Origin: Cliona cf. orientalis
Taxonomy: Eukaryota > Porifera > Demospongiae > Clionaida > Clionaidae
Length of the DNA stretch: 64,000 bases
Assembly: GCA_963930775.1 (NCBI GenBank)
Contig: OZ005692.1
Span: 6,434,135-6,498,134, forward strand
Direction: 5' to 3'
Shown in pieces: positions 43,647-55,849 of this stretch. The notes under the pieces are model-generated. The model was not told the origin of the DNA, made no database searches, and saw only the letters and a list, made by a program, of their open reading frames with translations. The first letter of the stretch is position 1. Each line of letters opens with the position of its first letter. The translations under genes and the position numbers were made by a program.

Positions 43647-44064
43647 AGGAACTGTGTCACGGTATAAGCGTATTTTTAGTAACGGAAGCCGGATGAGGAT
43701 CCCCAATATTTAATCAAGAACGTGGGCGATGCGGTTTTGTGACGTTACGATCACGCCACTTGCCCGGGGCGCCCGTGCCTGGCCGGCTGGTCTAAGCGAT
43801 CGGCCGCGTCTTTCGGCGAAATCGACTTCGCGATGATACTAAACGAAGCAAGAAGGTTAGTTTACCTATCTTTTCGATGTTTAGCCTTCTTTTTTGGATT
43901 AGCTGCCATCATAAGGTGCACCGGGCTCGCTCGATCGATAGCTATGGGCGTGGTACATGGCATGCGGTCGCGCGAGTGACGTTGATTCACGTCACGTTTT
44001 GCGGTTGATTTCAAATGTTTTTAAAAATAGTAATGCGCGGCCCTTATATCGTGACACAGTGCCT
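43647..44064. mobile_element. TTAA-target MITE, AGG(A/C)ACTGTGTCACG termini
   Basis: TTAA at 43643-43646 and 44065-44068 flanks a 418-bp element with inverted ends AGGAACTGTGTCACGGTATA and (complement) AGGCACTGTGTCACGATATA. TTAA targets are typical of piggyBac and Kolobok elements. The core is GC-rich (GGGGCGCCCG, GGCCGGCTGG). Confidence 0.8.
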
Positions 44065-44204
44065 TTAATCTATCTATCCCATTTACCTTTGCCTACACCT
44101 GATCTCTCTTGCTGTAGCATACTAAAATACTCCCACATTCAACTTTGCTTCGTCTGTTTGTTTTATTTACACTCACACATCCATTCTTTTTCTGCCACTT
44201 TTCC

Positions 44205-45270
44205 TAGTTTACGTAGCCCACCCAGTACCCTCACACATTCCTCGACTCTTCTCCTTTTCCCCTTTTTTGCCTTTCTTCCATAACCTAGTAGCCCATGGTC
44301 CCAGCCCTCACACGTCCCCTCTCAAATCTTCTTTGCCACTCTTCCTAACCTAGTAGCCTGTCCAGTACCCTCACACGTCCCCCTCAAATCTTCTCTCTGT
44401 TTTGCCTCTCTTCCTTAACCTAGTAGCCCACCCAGTACTCTCGCACATCCCTCGATTCTTCTTTTTTTATTTTTTTGCTTCTCTTCCATAATCTAGTAGC
44501 CCACCCAGTACCCTCACACATCCCCCTCGAATGTTCTCTCTTTTTGCCTCTCTTCCTTAACCTAGTGGCCCACCCAGTACCCTCACACGTCCCTAGACTC
44601 TTTTTTTTTCATTGTTTGCCTCTCTTCCTTAATTTAGTAGCCCACGGTCCCAGTACACTCACGCATTCCCCGTGAATCTTCTTTTTGCCACTCTTCCATA
44701 ACCTAGTAGCCTGCCCAGTACCCTCACACGTCCCCCTCGAATCTTCTCTCTTTTTTTTTGGCTCTCTTTCTTAACCTAGTAGCCTGCCCAGTACCCTCAC
44801 ACGTCCCCCTCGAATCTTCTCTCTTTTTTTGCCTCTCTTCCTTAACCTAGTAGCCTGCCCAGTACCCTCGCACATCCCCCTCGAATCTTCTCTCTTTTTG
44901 CCTCTCTTCCTTAATCTAGTAGCCCCTCAATTCTTCATTTTTCTTCCTTAACCTAGTACCCCACCCAGTACTGTCGATTTTTTTTTTCATTTTTTGCCTC
45001 TCTTCTTTAACCAGTAGCCCACGGTCCCAGTACACTCACACAGTCCCCTCTTCAACCTTCTTTTGCCACTCCTCCTTAATCTAGTAGCCTGCCCAGTACC
45101 CTCACATGTCCCCCTCAAATCTTTTCTCTTTTTGCCTCTCTTCCTTAACCTAGTAGCCCACCCTGTACCTTCACACATCCCTCGATTTTTCTTTTTCATT
45201 TTTTTGTCTTTCTTGTCCTCCTCGAGTCTTCTTTTTCCGCTGCCGCTCTTCCTTATTAAACCTGGTGAGC
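44205..45270. repeat. C/T-rich satellite, about 65-70-bp unit
   Basis: About 15 copies of a unit containing CTTCCTTAACCTAGTAGCCC, ACCCAGTACCCTCACACGTC and a CTTTTT-rich part of variable length. Strong pyrimidine strand bias. Encoded peptides are repeat by-products. Confidence 0.9.
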
Positions 45271-45719
45271 CTCCCGCACTAGGCTAGTACATTGTAGCCC
45301 AAATGTCCAAACAGCCGCCATGTTCAAGCTGCTTTTACGTTTGGCCTTGCTCCTCTTTGTAATTTGTACTAGTGTACTGCATATAGGCGGTAGGCCGGCC
45401 AGCCCATAGGCCATATAGCTAAGAGGCGCGCGCAAGCTAAGTCATGTGATTACGCCGACCAATGGCGTGGACTTTTTGATAACAGCTGCGGTAGCGCTCA
45501 TACACGTACACAGTCTGCACGAAGGGGTCAAATTTCTTATTCGCGCGGAAGTGAATCGAATTGAATTTTATCCATACATGGAACGGGTTGTACAAAAGGT
45601 AATCCTATAGACGTACTTCCCTTAACACACAAAAGAACATAGAGAGTAATTTAGTAACAGAGGTAAAACAAGAATAAATAAAGATGACATAGTACAGGAA
45701 ACACGAAAAATAGAGGACA
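45271..45719. other. Spacer and LINE 3' region
   Basis: The part next to the LINE stop codon is presumably its 3' untranslated region, ending near 45550-45580 where the minus strand reads AAAATTCAATTCGATTCAC. Nothing else recognised. Confidence 0.5.
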
Positions 45720-48503
45720 CTAAGCACGCGCTTGAGATAAAAGCATAGACTTAAATAATTTTGTTTTGAAACTAGCAGGTGATAAAGAATTTACAATTTC
45801 GTGAGATAAAACATTCCACAAATGAGGTGCATTTACAAAATAACTAAACCTAAAAGCATTAACACGTGACTGTGATACAAAAAGAGAGTAGGTATGTGAT
45901 CGTAGGGGACGAGGCTTGAATTTGAAGTAGTCACTGAAGGGAATACAGTCCAGACTGTGTACTATTTTGTATGTTTGACATGCGTTCAGAAGCTTCCTCC
46001 TGTTTTCCAGAGTCAGCCAGTTTAGCTCATCACAGCAGTCAGCGTAAGTCTTGGACCAATGGTATCTCTCGCTGTCCCAGCGTGCTCCACACACCCACCT
46101 TGCTGCTCTCTTCTGTACCTTTTCCAGTGCTTCGTTTAGTTTATGCTGATGAGGGGACCAGACAGGGGAGCAGTATTCCAGATGTGGCCTTACGAGGGCC
46201 ATGTAAGCCCTCTTCTTGGCAGTGTGGTGACATCCATACATTGCACGTCTTAGAACGTTCAGCACTCTGGAAGCTTTGTTTGAAACATCTTGAATGTGCT
46301 CGCCCCAAACTAGTTTGCTTTGTATCTTCACACCTAGATACTTGTAGGTATCTACCCACTCCAGAGGAGAGTTGTTCAAACAGTACGTGTAGGAGATGTG
46401 TTTCTTCTTGTTAGTTATCCGCATCATCTTACATTTCGTGATATTGAGGGAGAGTTGCCATTTCTGTGTCCATCTGAAGAGGTGGTTAAGATCGTTTTGG
46501 AGAGCTACGCAATCGTGATGGGAGGATATATCTCTGAAGACAGTGCAGTCGTCTGCAAAGAGGCGAGTATTGGAGGATAGATCCATTCCAATGTCATTAA
46601 TGTATATGATGAAGAGTAGGGGACCCAGAATAGAGCCTTGAGGAACTCCAGATATCACTCTAGCCCAGGGAGAAGTGACTCCGTCACAGAGGACTCGTTG
46701 TCTACGGTTAGAGAGAAAGCCTTTGATCCAGGCCAAGACGTTCCCACGGATACCAATGTGATCAAGTTTCAGGAGTAGGCGCTGATGTGGGACAGTATCG
46801 AAAGCTTTAGAGAAGTCAAGGAAAGCAACATGGGATGAGCTGGCCAAGTCAACGGATTTTGCCCACAGATGAACTGTTTCAAGCAACTGCGTCTGGCAAG
46901 AGTGGTTCTTACGAAAGCCGTGCTGAAAACGATTTAGCTTGCCATTTACGGTAAGATGGTCGTAGATGTGGTTGTACACGATTCGTTCGAGAAGTTTCAC
47001 AGCAATACAGGTGAGACTAACTGGGCGGTAGTTGGACACTGAGTGCTTGTTGCCTTTCTTGTGGACGGGAGAGACATTGGCTGATGTCCAGTCACAGGGA
47101 AGGGCTCCTTTAGACAGCGACAATGAGAACAGGTTGGCCAGGGGTTCTGCTAGCCACTCAGCTCCTTCCTTCAAAAGCCGTCCCGGAACATCATCTGGAC
47201 CACTCGACTTGGATGGATCTATTTTGCGCAATAGACTGTAAACTTCTTCTCTTGTCACGCTTATCTCAACCAGTTCGTCCAGACTTCTGGAGTTTGCAAG
47301 ATCATCCTTTAGCCCTGCCAACGTAGCCTCATTTTCGTGCACAAAGACGGATGTGAAAAACTTACAGAAAGCCTTAGCTTTTTGGATGGGACTCGTCAGT
47401 GATTTTCCTTGATAGTGAATGTCTGGGATGTTGGGCCCTTGGCCAGGTCTCATTTTCTTAAGCCAACGCCAGAAGGAACGTTGGCCCTTATCCAGATCGG
47501 ATGTGATTTGTTCAATGTGCATCAAATGGTCCCTTCTGGTTGAATCGCGAACTTCGTTGGAGATCGATCTGTAACGGAGAAAGTGCTGGTGCTTTCCAGA
47601 ACGTCTTGCCAATTTAAAGGCTCGCCGTTTTTTGCGGACAAGAGTCAGCGTCTCTTCGGAAAGCCACGACTTACTCTTCCTTGGCTTGAGCATGGATCTA
47701 GGGATACACTGGTCAGCTACAGCGAAAAGGATGTCCTTGAAGTTCTCCCAACAATCGTTCACCGAGTCTCTCAGAAAGCAGCAGTTCCACGGTACTTTGC
47801 TCAGCAGTTCTCTGAAGTCGTCAAAGTTTGCTTTCTTGAAGTTGTACGTCATCCTTCTACGCTTGTGGGATCTCTGTTTGGCTATGTTGATCGAGAATTG
47901 GACTGAGTCATGGTCAGAACCAGGTATGCCATCTGTTACCTCTACCAGACTGATGTACTCAGGTTGATCGGTTAGGAGGAGGTCAAGGATGTTATTCCCC
48001 CTTGTTGGCTCTAGCACCAGTTGTTCAAGATTGAAATCATTAATGAGGTCGCAAAATAGGGTAGACTGACTGGATTCCAAGGGCGAAGAGGGGCCGAGCT
48101 CACTCCATTTAAGATTGGGAAGGTTGAAGTCGCCACAAAGGATGATTGGAAGGGAGTTATGGGCTCTGACAATAGAGCTACGGAGCTGTAGTAAGTTAGC
48201 AGAGTTGGAGCCAGGAGGGTTGTAAAAAACACCAACTAGCAGGTTGGAAGATAACAAAGAGAGTTCAAGCCACAATAGTTCACAGTTGGTCTCCAAGTCT
48301 TGTCTCCTGGTTGCTGGGATATCGCTGTTGACAATCAGCATCACTCCCCCTCCATGTCTGTTTCTATCCTTTCTGAACACCACAAAGTCGTCACTCATAA
48401 GTTCCCGGTCCAATATTTCCTCACTGAGGAATGTTTCAGTCACGGCTAGCACATCTAGTTTGCAGCTGGATAGCATGGCTGCCAAATCTAGCCTTTTATT
48501 CAC
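45720..48503 (-). mobile_element. Non-LTR retrotransposon ORF2 (endonuclease plus reverse transcriptase)
   Basis: One uninterrupted frame of about 927 codons. The apurinic-type endonuclease comes first (VTETFLSEE, GDFNLP at about residue 122, SDHDSVQF at about 197), followed by the reverse transcriptase (NYRPVSLT, GFRKNHSCQTQ, FLDFSKAFDTVPH, GVPQGSILGPLLF, catalytic FADD at about 648) and the usual C-terminal region. There is no ATG at the start: the frame opens at GTG 48503 and the first about ten endonuclease residues, any ORF1 and the 5' UTR are missing, so this is a 5'-truncated copy. The order EN-RT without RNase H suggests the CR1/L2/jockey-type clades; the clade is not settled. An intact long frame argues for recent insertion. 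It ends within about 75 bp of the start of the gene at 48578, in opposite orientation. Confidence 0.92.
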
Positions 48504-48577
48504 GCACCCGGAAGTTAATTTACACGCACCCGGAAGTTAATTTACACTATGGGGATTTTGTATGGGCGAATTTTAAC
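48504..48577 (+). promoter_or_regulatory. Putative promoter with duplicated ETS site
   Basis: The 22-bp unit GCACCCGGAAGTTAATTTAC(AC) is present twice in tandem (48504-48547), each with an ETS-type CCGGAAGT. AACATGGCGGAC at the downstream ATG resembles the YY1 consensus. The role is inferred from position at a gene start. Confidence 0.5.
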
Positions 48578-49948
48578 ATGGCGGACAGAACAGGCGGTCA
48601 ACTCGAGTCGACGGTACGTGTCAGCAACGTCGGTGCGAAGGGTTTTGAGCCAAGAACTGGTTGAAACAACTATATTATGAGCTACACGCAGTCGTTTTAA
48701 GAGTCGTCCTGATGTAGGTTGTGTAAAACAGCTCCCCTGCTGCTGCCACTATCTGCAGTGATCCTCATTTCAATCAATTTCAGAATTTTTGAACATATAC
48801 TTGCACGCCTGCAATGGACCTAAAACTTGGTACAGGTCTTCAATACCATAATATCTACAACATACGTTCTTCAAGAGATACAGGTTAGCCCTAGTTGGGA
48901 TCTGTGAGGTGCATAAAACCCAAATTTTTCACTATATTCAAGCCCCCCAGTCAGAGTCTACCCAACGCTGATGGCTGAATTAAGTGGATGGTCTCAAGAT
49001 TCTGTCCTAACACTCTCCAGTAGAACCAACCCCGTATTCCAATTCACTCCAGTTTTCGAGTGATAGTCTATTTTGTACAACACATTTGGAGATTTTTGTG
49101 TCTGGAGCATTTTCAGAATTTTTGAACATGGTGAAGTCAAGCAGCAAATCTTTCAAAAACACCAGTGAAGATACATTATAACCAGTAGTTTAACATATGT
49201 TATAGTTGAATCTTGATTGATTGTATGTGCAAGAGATATTTTAATATCAAATCCTGATTGATATGGTCATCTCAGCTCACTTGACCCCTGCTTAGCCCGC
49301 TGACCTTTTGGCGGTGGCGCGCAGTTCGCTAATATTAACAGCTGTCAAATTAACGCGCGCACAAATATACTGTATTGGCCTGGAGCACCTGCAGAGCAAG
49401 CCTAGCCTGAGCTGAGAAGCCATACGTACTAATATCCTGTGGTTGCTACTGTGTACAGAGCTAGAGATGAATAACAAGTGAGTCAATAATACAGAGTAAA
49501 TAAATATCTTGGCCTTGAACACTGGTGGACTGCAGCACAAAACCTGTATTGTAAAATTACAGATAATGAAGTATTAAAGTGTACATCAGTATGATACTAT
49601 TAAATAACTATTGTGCTTTTAGATGGTTCCTGTTCACTACATTGACGATACTGACATGTCTTGCTATGAGTGCTGGTATAGACCTTGGAATGAACTTTAA
49701 TGCGAGTTCTCCCCTGTATAGTGGTAGCTACAGTGGTTGTACCAAAAATATTACAAAAGCAGAAAATCCTAAAAACAGAGACTTCTCAACAACGTATTAT
49801 TACAGTATACTAGAATTAATCGTAACAGCTACTCTTCTTGTGGTATCCGTATTTCCAGTACTAGTTGTACTGCCTATGGGGGGTGGTAGCACTACAACAG
49901 AAAAGACTATATCATGTTACAAGAATGCATCAGATAAACAAATGGTAG
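48578..49948 (+). CDS. 5' part of a two-helix membrane protein gene
   Basis: Proposed exons 48578-48613 (MADRTGGQLEST), 49461-49477 (LEMNNK start) and 49622 to about 49944/49948 join in phase at GT-AG sites. The long exon encodes a hydrophobic helix (FLFTTLTILTCLAMSAG), an ectodomain-like loop with one Cys and N-glycosylation sequons, a second helix (ELIVTATLLVVSVFPVLVVL) and a short polar tail. I do not recognise the family; a four-helix protein missing its other half is possible. The frame is not closed: it runs in frame into the transposon-like pseudogene, with two good donors (GTAGGT after 49944, GTAAGG after 49948) at the border. Downstream exons are not seen in the window. The 17-nt second exon is supported only by splice consensus and phase. 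Confidence 0.45.
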
Positions 49949-52900
49949 GTAAGGGATTAAAAAAGCGTGCAAGGAGCAGGCCTAATAGTGATGAAAATGA
50001 CGATAGTCCTGGCAACAAAAAACCAAAGAAAGTAGGCAGACCACAACAATTTTCTAATCAGTCTGCAAGGACTGCACTATCTGGAGTCAATCTGGTGCCC
50101 ACCCAAATTTGCAAGCTTATCATCTATGCAATAAAATGAGACATCCTGGTCCTAAATATCAGGCTATGTCCAACTATGCATCCTATGGTGGCATCACTAT
50201 TGCTTTGTACCCTGATAGCTGTATATGTCAACAGTGCTATACTGACTATCTACGTCAGCCTTCAATTCCTAGGTGGTACAAAAATACGAGGAGGTTATTA
50301 TTGAAACTGGGGATGAACTTACTATAGGAGCTGAACAGGAGACGTATGGTGAAATTGAGGACGATTGCCAGGGTCAAAGTACGCATCCTCAATTTCACCA
50401 TACCATGTCTCCAGAAAGTACTGATTCTGTTGACACGGATGATAATATGGATGATGGCGAGACAGAAGATAGTGATGGAATCAGTGAACGGAGTGATACA
50501 GATCAACAAATAAAATCAGCTATAGATAATGCACTACTAAAACTAGTAGAAGAAGGGTGCATCTATTCTAAAGATTTCATACCCTTGATCAGTACTCCAT
50601 CAGCATTAACATTAAACTTATTTCATAGAGAATTGGAGAGCATCACCAAGTCCAAAGGTTACAAATCTTACAGCACAAACCGTAGATTAGGAAAATTAAT
50701 ATATGATCCCCACAAATTCAGTGAGCATGCCGTCACCCACATCTACAAATTGCAAGTCAGTAAGTGGAAATTACAGAAACAAAATATGAATAGTATCAAC
50801 GAGGAAAAAATTAGAAAATTGATAAAGAAACAGTGCTCCACACTACCACATGCACACACATATGATTACCGTAGCCTAATTAGCACTGATGGTATATTGG
50901 ATGATAAAGAACTAGATGGACATTTTAATACAGACCTCAGTGAGTTTTTGGAAAAAATAACATCATCAGATAAATCTCAACACCGCGAACCTAGTAAATC
51001 TTGAGGGTACGAATGATAATTTGCATGCTTTGTATGGCTATGAATCCCGCCAATTCCTTTTTTCAAACAATGCTTGGTGTTGTAGCATACATGTTTGGCT
51101 TAAGAGATAAAGGGTTTGATATATTCAATAATTGAATGCTTTTGGGATAATCTGCAGTGTTGATCAGGTAAGAAAGCATGGCACGTTTTGGTCTAAGAAA
51201 CGATGTGTCACTGATGAATTAAATAAGAAAGCATTTTGGAGGGTCTCCTTTGATAACCTTAATTTTAAAATGAAATTTGCTAAATGCCTTGGTGTAGCAA
51301 TGGATGGAGTGAAGAAGATGCTAAATTTAATTACGGCACAAGTGTCTACAAGAAAAGCCAACACCGTGGAACATAGTCATAACAAACAATGTGTACATGT
51401 ACCTACTTTAGTGTATCTCGCTAAGAACGCAATTAAGAAGGAACTCTTACACACTCAACCAATACCACCACAGAAATTAACTTTAGGTAATTTATGCTCC
51501 GTTGATGATGGGAATACTATCTTGAATTTTTGTAAAGCTAGTTACGTTTGTACCATAGATAGAGTGTCTACTAGTCCCCTCAATTGCTCGGAAACCTTTT
51601 TTTTTGTCCCTATCAAAATATCAGCCACAATTACACACCTACTAATGGCGGTGATGAAATTACTTTTGCAACAATAATGGAAGGCCAGACAGCAACACCA
51701 GATGACATAGAGGCATACTTACTTCAACTAAAAAATGACCTAAAAATTGGCTCAGAAGGGTTTCCTAGCAAAATAGTATTAGCTGGAGACGAGCAAACAT
51801 ATTCAATACTAATAAATTTAAAAGAACAAAAAGGAGAAGCATTTGAGTGGCTATATCCAATTCCCGGGGATTGGCACTTGTTAAAATTAACGGCTGAGGT
51901 ATTAAGAGATATAATGTGGGATGGTGGACTGAAAGAATTCGCCATTAAATGTGGCTATAAGGCCAATAATATAATTTCTCAGTGGCAAGACATTCATTTA
52001 TTATTATTAGCAACCTATGAGGCACTGATGAGAAAGGCTACCAATGAATATATGCAAATTACGACGGATAAGGATAGGCGTTATCAGGGGGAGGCATTCT
52101 GGCAGTTTATTAAAAATCAAATGGATACTAATAATAATGATAAATTAACTCAATTCTGGGCCCAAATGCTATGGTACCTCAATGCTTATGTAGCTTACTC
52201 TTGTGCAATTCGGTTTACCATCTAGCCACTCAGAATTTCTAGTTTGAAAATAATTACTCAACTATTCTTTGCTTATTCTCATAATAAATATGAATATTTG
52301 AGTATGACTACAATCTACAACTCACTAACTTGTCCTGACGAGTTTCACCAATTTTTTATTAATGGAGAGTGGACATGTAGCATTCATGGCAGGCCATATC
52401 ACAACTTGGCAATTGATGAAGCACACGAATGCATCATTAATAATAGGGTTAAAAATATTACAAGCAGGCCCTCACATTTTCGTACTGTAGAACTGGCTGA
52501 TTTTATAGCATATGCTGATAAGGTTGTGTCTGGGCTCCAGAAATATTTGAATACGGACAACTCAAGTTATCAAGTTAAACGTTACACATGTCAGAGGGCT
52601 ACTATAATTGATGGGTTATTAAAGGACACTCCCCTGTTTCAAAACACAGAGCATGAGTTAACCAACATCTTTACTTCAAAACCTAACAAACTTAAAGAAC
52701 ACCAAGCTCGAGACCTTTCTGCTATTACTACAGTTGGGACTAAACGAATGGAACAGTACTGCAAAGATTATATATTTGGCAAGGAATCCCTGAAAAAACG
52801 TAAAAAAATACAAAATTGAACACGTTCACAACACGGGCAATTTCAAATACGGAACAAAACAGTAGAGTTAAGCAACTTGAAGAAATTAACAGAAATGCAT

Positions 52901-54660
52901 TGCAGGCGCTAAAGGCAGGTGGAATAACTGTTCAAACGTCCCCATATCCGCTTGCACTAGCAACCATAAGTGGATCCACACGGACAGGATCAAAAAGTAC
53001 AATGAGATCTGTCCTACAAAAGCAAACTGAATTTCAGGCATGCTTTATAAATAACCATCCAACAAATTTGGACAACTTTTGCTTAATTACAGATTTTATG
53101 TGCTATATCCATATGCCCCCTCCTAGTAACACTGCTACATATTCCGAGTATTTTAATTATCTATGGACTATTTCAATGAATCATAATGCAACTTCAATAA
53201 TTTATGTTTTTGACAAGCCCAATTATTTACCACCTCCAAGACAAATAGTACATGAAAACAGGGCTAAGGGGAAATCAAAAACACATAATTTTCAGCAGAT
53301 AATTGATGATAATTCACCAATACCACACAACAGAGAGTACGCCAGCCTTTTAACAGTGCAGGAGTATAAAAGTAGGCTTATACAATATTTAACCAATAAA
53401 CTTGTCAATAAATGTATTCAAGAGAGTAATAAAACTACATCACAAAGTTTCATCATTGATTCCCCAGCTTTATCTAGTGTAGCTCACATTCAAGATGGAA
53501 ATGTGAATATAAGTGAGCAAAATGAACACGGAGAAGGAGATGTGGGTGTGTGGTATCATTGCTTGTTACGATCTGAACAAAAAATTATGCTAGTATCCAG
53601 TGATACTGATGTCTGGATGTATGGTTTATTAGTAACTGAGTTAAGTCCTCAGCTTCAGTCCAAACAAGTATATGTCAAATGTCTAAATAGTTCACCAACA
53701 TTGTATGTCAATGTAACCCGACTATACGAATCTGTAACGACCCACCCTCAACTAGGCAAAATTTGTCATCCATGTACATCCCTGGTTGCACTCTATATTG
53801 CAACAGGAAGTGATTATTTGAGTTTCTTTTATAGAATAACAAAAAAAAAAATTTTTTACTATTTTTTTAAACAATCTGGACTTCATTTGTTGTAATAATA
53901 AATTTGTACACTTTTTTGATAATTCAATTGCAATTCTAGAAGATAGTTGGATTAAGTTAATAACTAGTGCATATTTTTATCAACACCCTATATACTTTAA
54001 ATCAGTTGCATGTGTTTATGATGGGGTCATAAACTCACCTACTGCTAATCCATTCGCAAATATGCTGAAATGGTTTGGTTGTGGGGATAAAATCACAAAT
54101 TTGAAGGAATGGCATACTTTCATTCGAAAGGCTACATTCCATTTAAATAAAGTTGGAAGAGATTATGAGGCAAAAGTGATGCCATCATGGGATGCATTAG
54201 TGCTCCACTGCAAGAGGACCAACTATGTTTTAAATACTATAGTAAGTGGCAAGACCACAAAATGCTCCACTTTAAACAAGCATGCAGAGTATGGGTGGAG
54301 CCAGATTGATGACAAAATTGTTGTAAACTGGGGGAAAGCAGATGTAATTATTGATGACATGGGTGGTTGTGGATGTCACGGTGGCTGTGACACAAATCGC
54401 AGCTGTTCCTGCTATTCTGCATCAAGAGAATGCACACACACATGTAGATGTACAAATTGCTTAAATAATGGTAGTATAGGAAAAATAAACAAAATGCAAC
54501 CACTGTAGTTGCCACAACAGGGGAGGACAAAAGTGAAGAGAGTGATAATACTGACGACGACATCACAGAAAATACCGAGAAAGTTGAAGAAGAAATTGCT
54601 CCACTCAATACAAACACGGAAATAATGGATTGGGAAGACTATATGATGACGTGCATGTAG
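49949..54660 (+). pseudogene. Frame-broken mobile-element gene: DUF6589-like, PIN/FEN-like and Cys-rich parts
   Basis: Collinear coding segments occur in changing frames: about 49950-50100, 50109-50270, 50273-51004, 51060-51125, 51132-51600, 51600-52819 (one internal TAG at 52223), 52816-53895, 54062-54490 and 54496-54660. The first is basic (KKRARSRPN, a likely nuclear signal), followed by a Cys pair segment (PDSCICQQCYTDY). The middle matches my recollection of DUF6589 proteins: IVLAGDEQTYSIL, PIPGDWHLLKLT, LFFAYSHNKY and IDEAHE. Next is a segment with GEGDVGVWYHCL, SSDTDVWMYGLL and ATGSDYLSFF, the pattern of PIN/FEN-like nuclease frames in aquatic animals. The C-terminus has a CXC-type cluster (CGCHGGCDTNRSCSCYSASR) and an acidic tail. 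At least six frame changes exist, several at A or T runs. No terminal repeats were found. Family naming rests on recalled motifs. Confidence 0.6.
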
Positions 54661-55580
54661 CTGTTCACCTGTTCTTTTGAGAACAAAACTCCACCCCACC
54701 TTCCACAAACTCAAAGTTTAAAACAATTCCCTCACACCCCATGTTCATATCATTAAACTGTACTTCAACCTCCCTTCCCCACACCCCCCCCCCCCCCCAC
54801 CATTTCTTCTCATTTATGTTCCCATTTGTCCTTTGTAAATTGAACTCCACCTCAATTATATTCCCTTTGTTCTCTCCACCTTCACTAATACTTCCTCCCG
54901 ACCCCATTTCAAACAATTCCCTTCATCCTTTATTCTCTTTATGACCCTAATCCTCACATCTCCCTTTTAGTTCTCTCCATCTTCTCCAATACACCCTATC
55001 TTATCAACTCTAAACCTGCTACCTTAATTCCCTTCATCATTTATTCCTTATCCTCCCACCTCCCTCTCCATCTTCCCCAATACACCCTTTCTTATCTTGC
55101 TACCTTAATTCCCTTCATCATTTATTCTTTTATGACCCTTATCCTCCCACCTCCCTCTCTATCTTCCCCAATATTCCCTTTATTATCAACTCTAAAAACT
55201 GCAAACTCAACTCACTTATCCTAATTTCCCCTTCCTTTAATAATTCCTATCACTTCCCCATCCCACCTAATTCTCTCCTTATCATCATCCCCTTTAATTT
55301 TATCTTCACAATTTCTCCAACCACCACTTACGTACATAGTTCATCAATGATCTTTGTCTTGTACCTCAACTATAACAAATACTCTCCTTTTCACTTCCCC
55401 ATCTCCAAAATTAGTGTATAATATCATACACTGCCCCTCTTTCCACTTTATTCTGTCCACCTTGTTGACCAACTCTCACCCGTCTTTCTCAAACTCAACC
55501 TTTCCCCATCAACCTATCACCAACCACCCCCCCCCCCCCCCCCCATTTGTAATGTTTCCTTTCTCATAAACTTAATCTTA
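54661..55580. repeat. Pyrimidine-rich low-complexity region
   Basis: About 900 bp of C/T-rich DNA with loosely recurring phrases such as TTCCCTTCATC and CTCCCACCTCCCTCTCCATC and two poly-C runs. No gene. Confidence 0.8.
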
Positions 55581-55849
55581 TACACCACACTTCCATTACG
55601 ATAAAGTTTTCCCAGGAATATCTTGATCACTATCAGTCATTAATTTTTTTTTACATATTTTGTGCTGTGTATAATAATATTATACAAAATTTTTTATTGC
55701 TGGTGTGTATACATATACATTAATTTTTGTTATTATTCTCTTTTTTTATAACTTTCTGGTCCATACATGCATTAATCACACAAAATTAAACCCCCCTATT
55801 CATTCAATCCAACTCTTATTGACATGTCCAGTCAAATTCGATCACCACG

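Noticed and set aside
43760..43850. tRNA-like GGCTGGTCTAAGCGATCGG
   Set aside because: It resembles an A box, but no B box follows at the right distance, and it lies in a MITE core.
45971..48540. Several plus-strand frames of 60-147 codons
   Set aside because: They are antisense shadows of the long LINE reverse-transcriptase frame.
45550..48545. Target-site duplication of the LINE (CGGAAGTGAAT at 45548 versus CGGAAGTTAAT at 48509)
   Set aside because: The match is short and imperfect, and the second site is part of a local tandem duplication, so it is not convincing.
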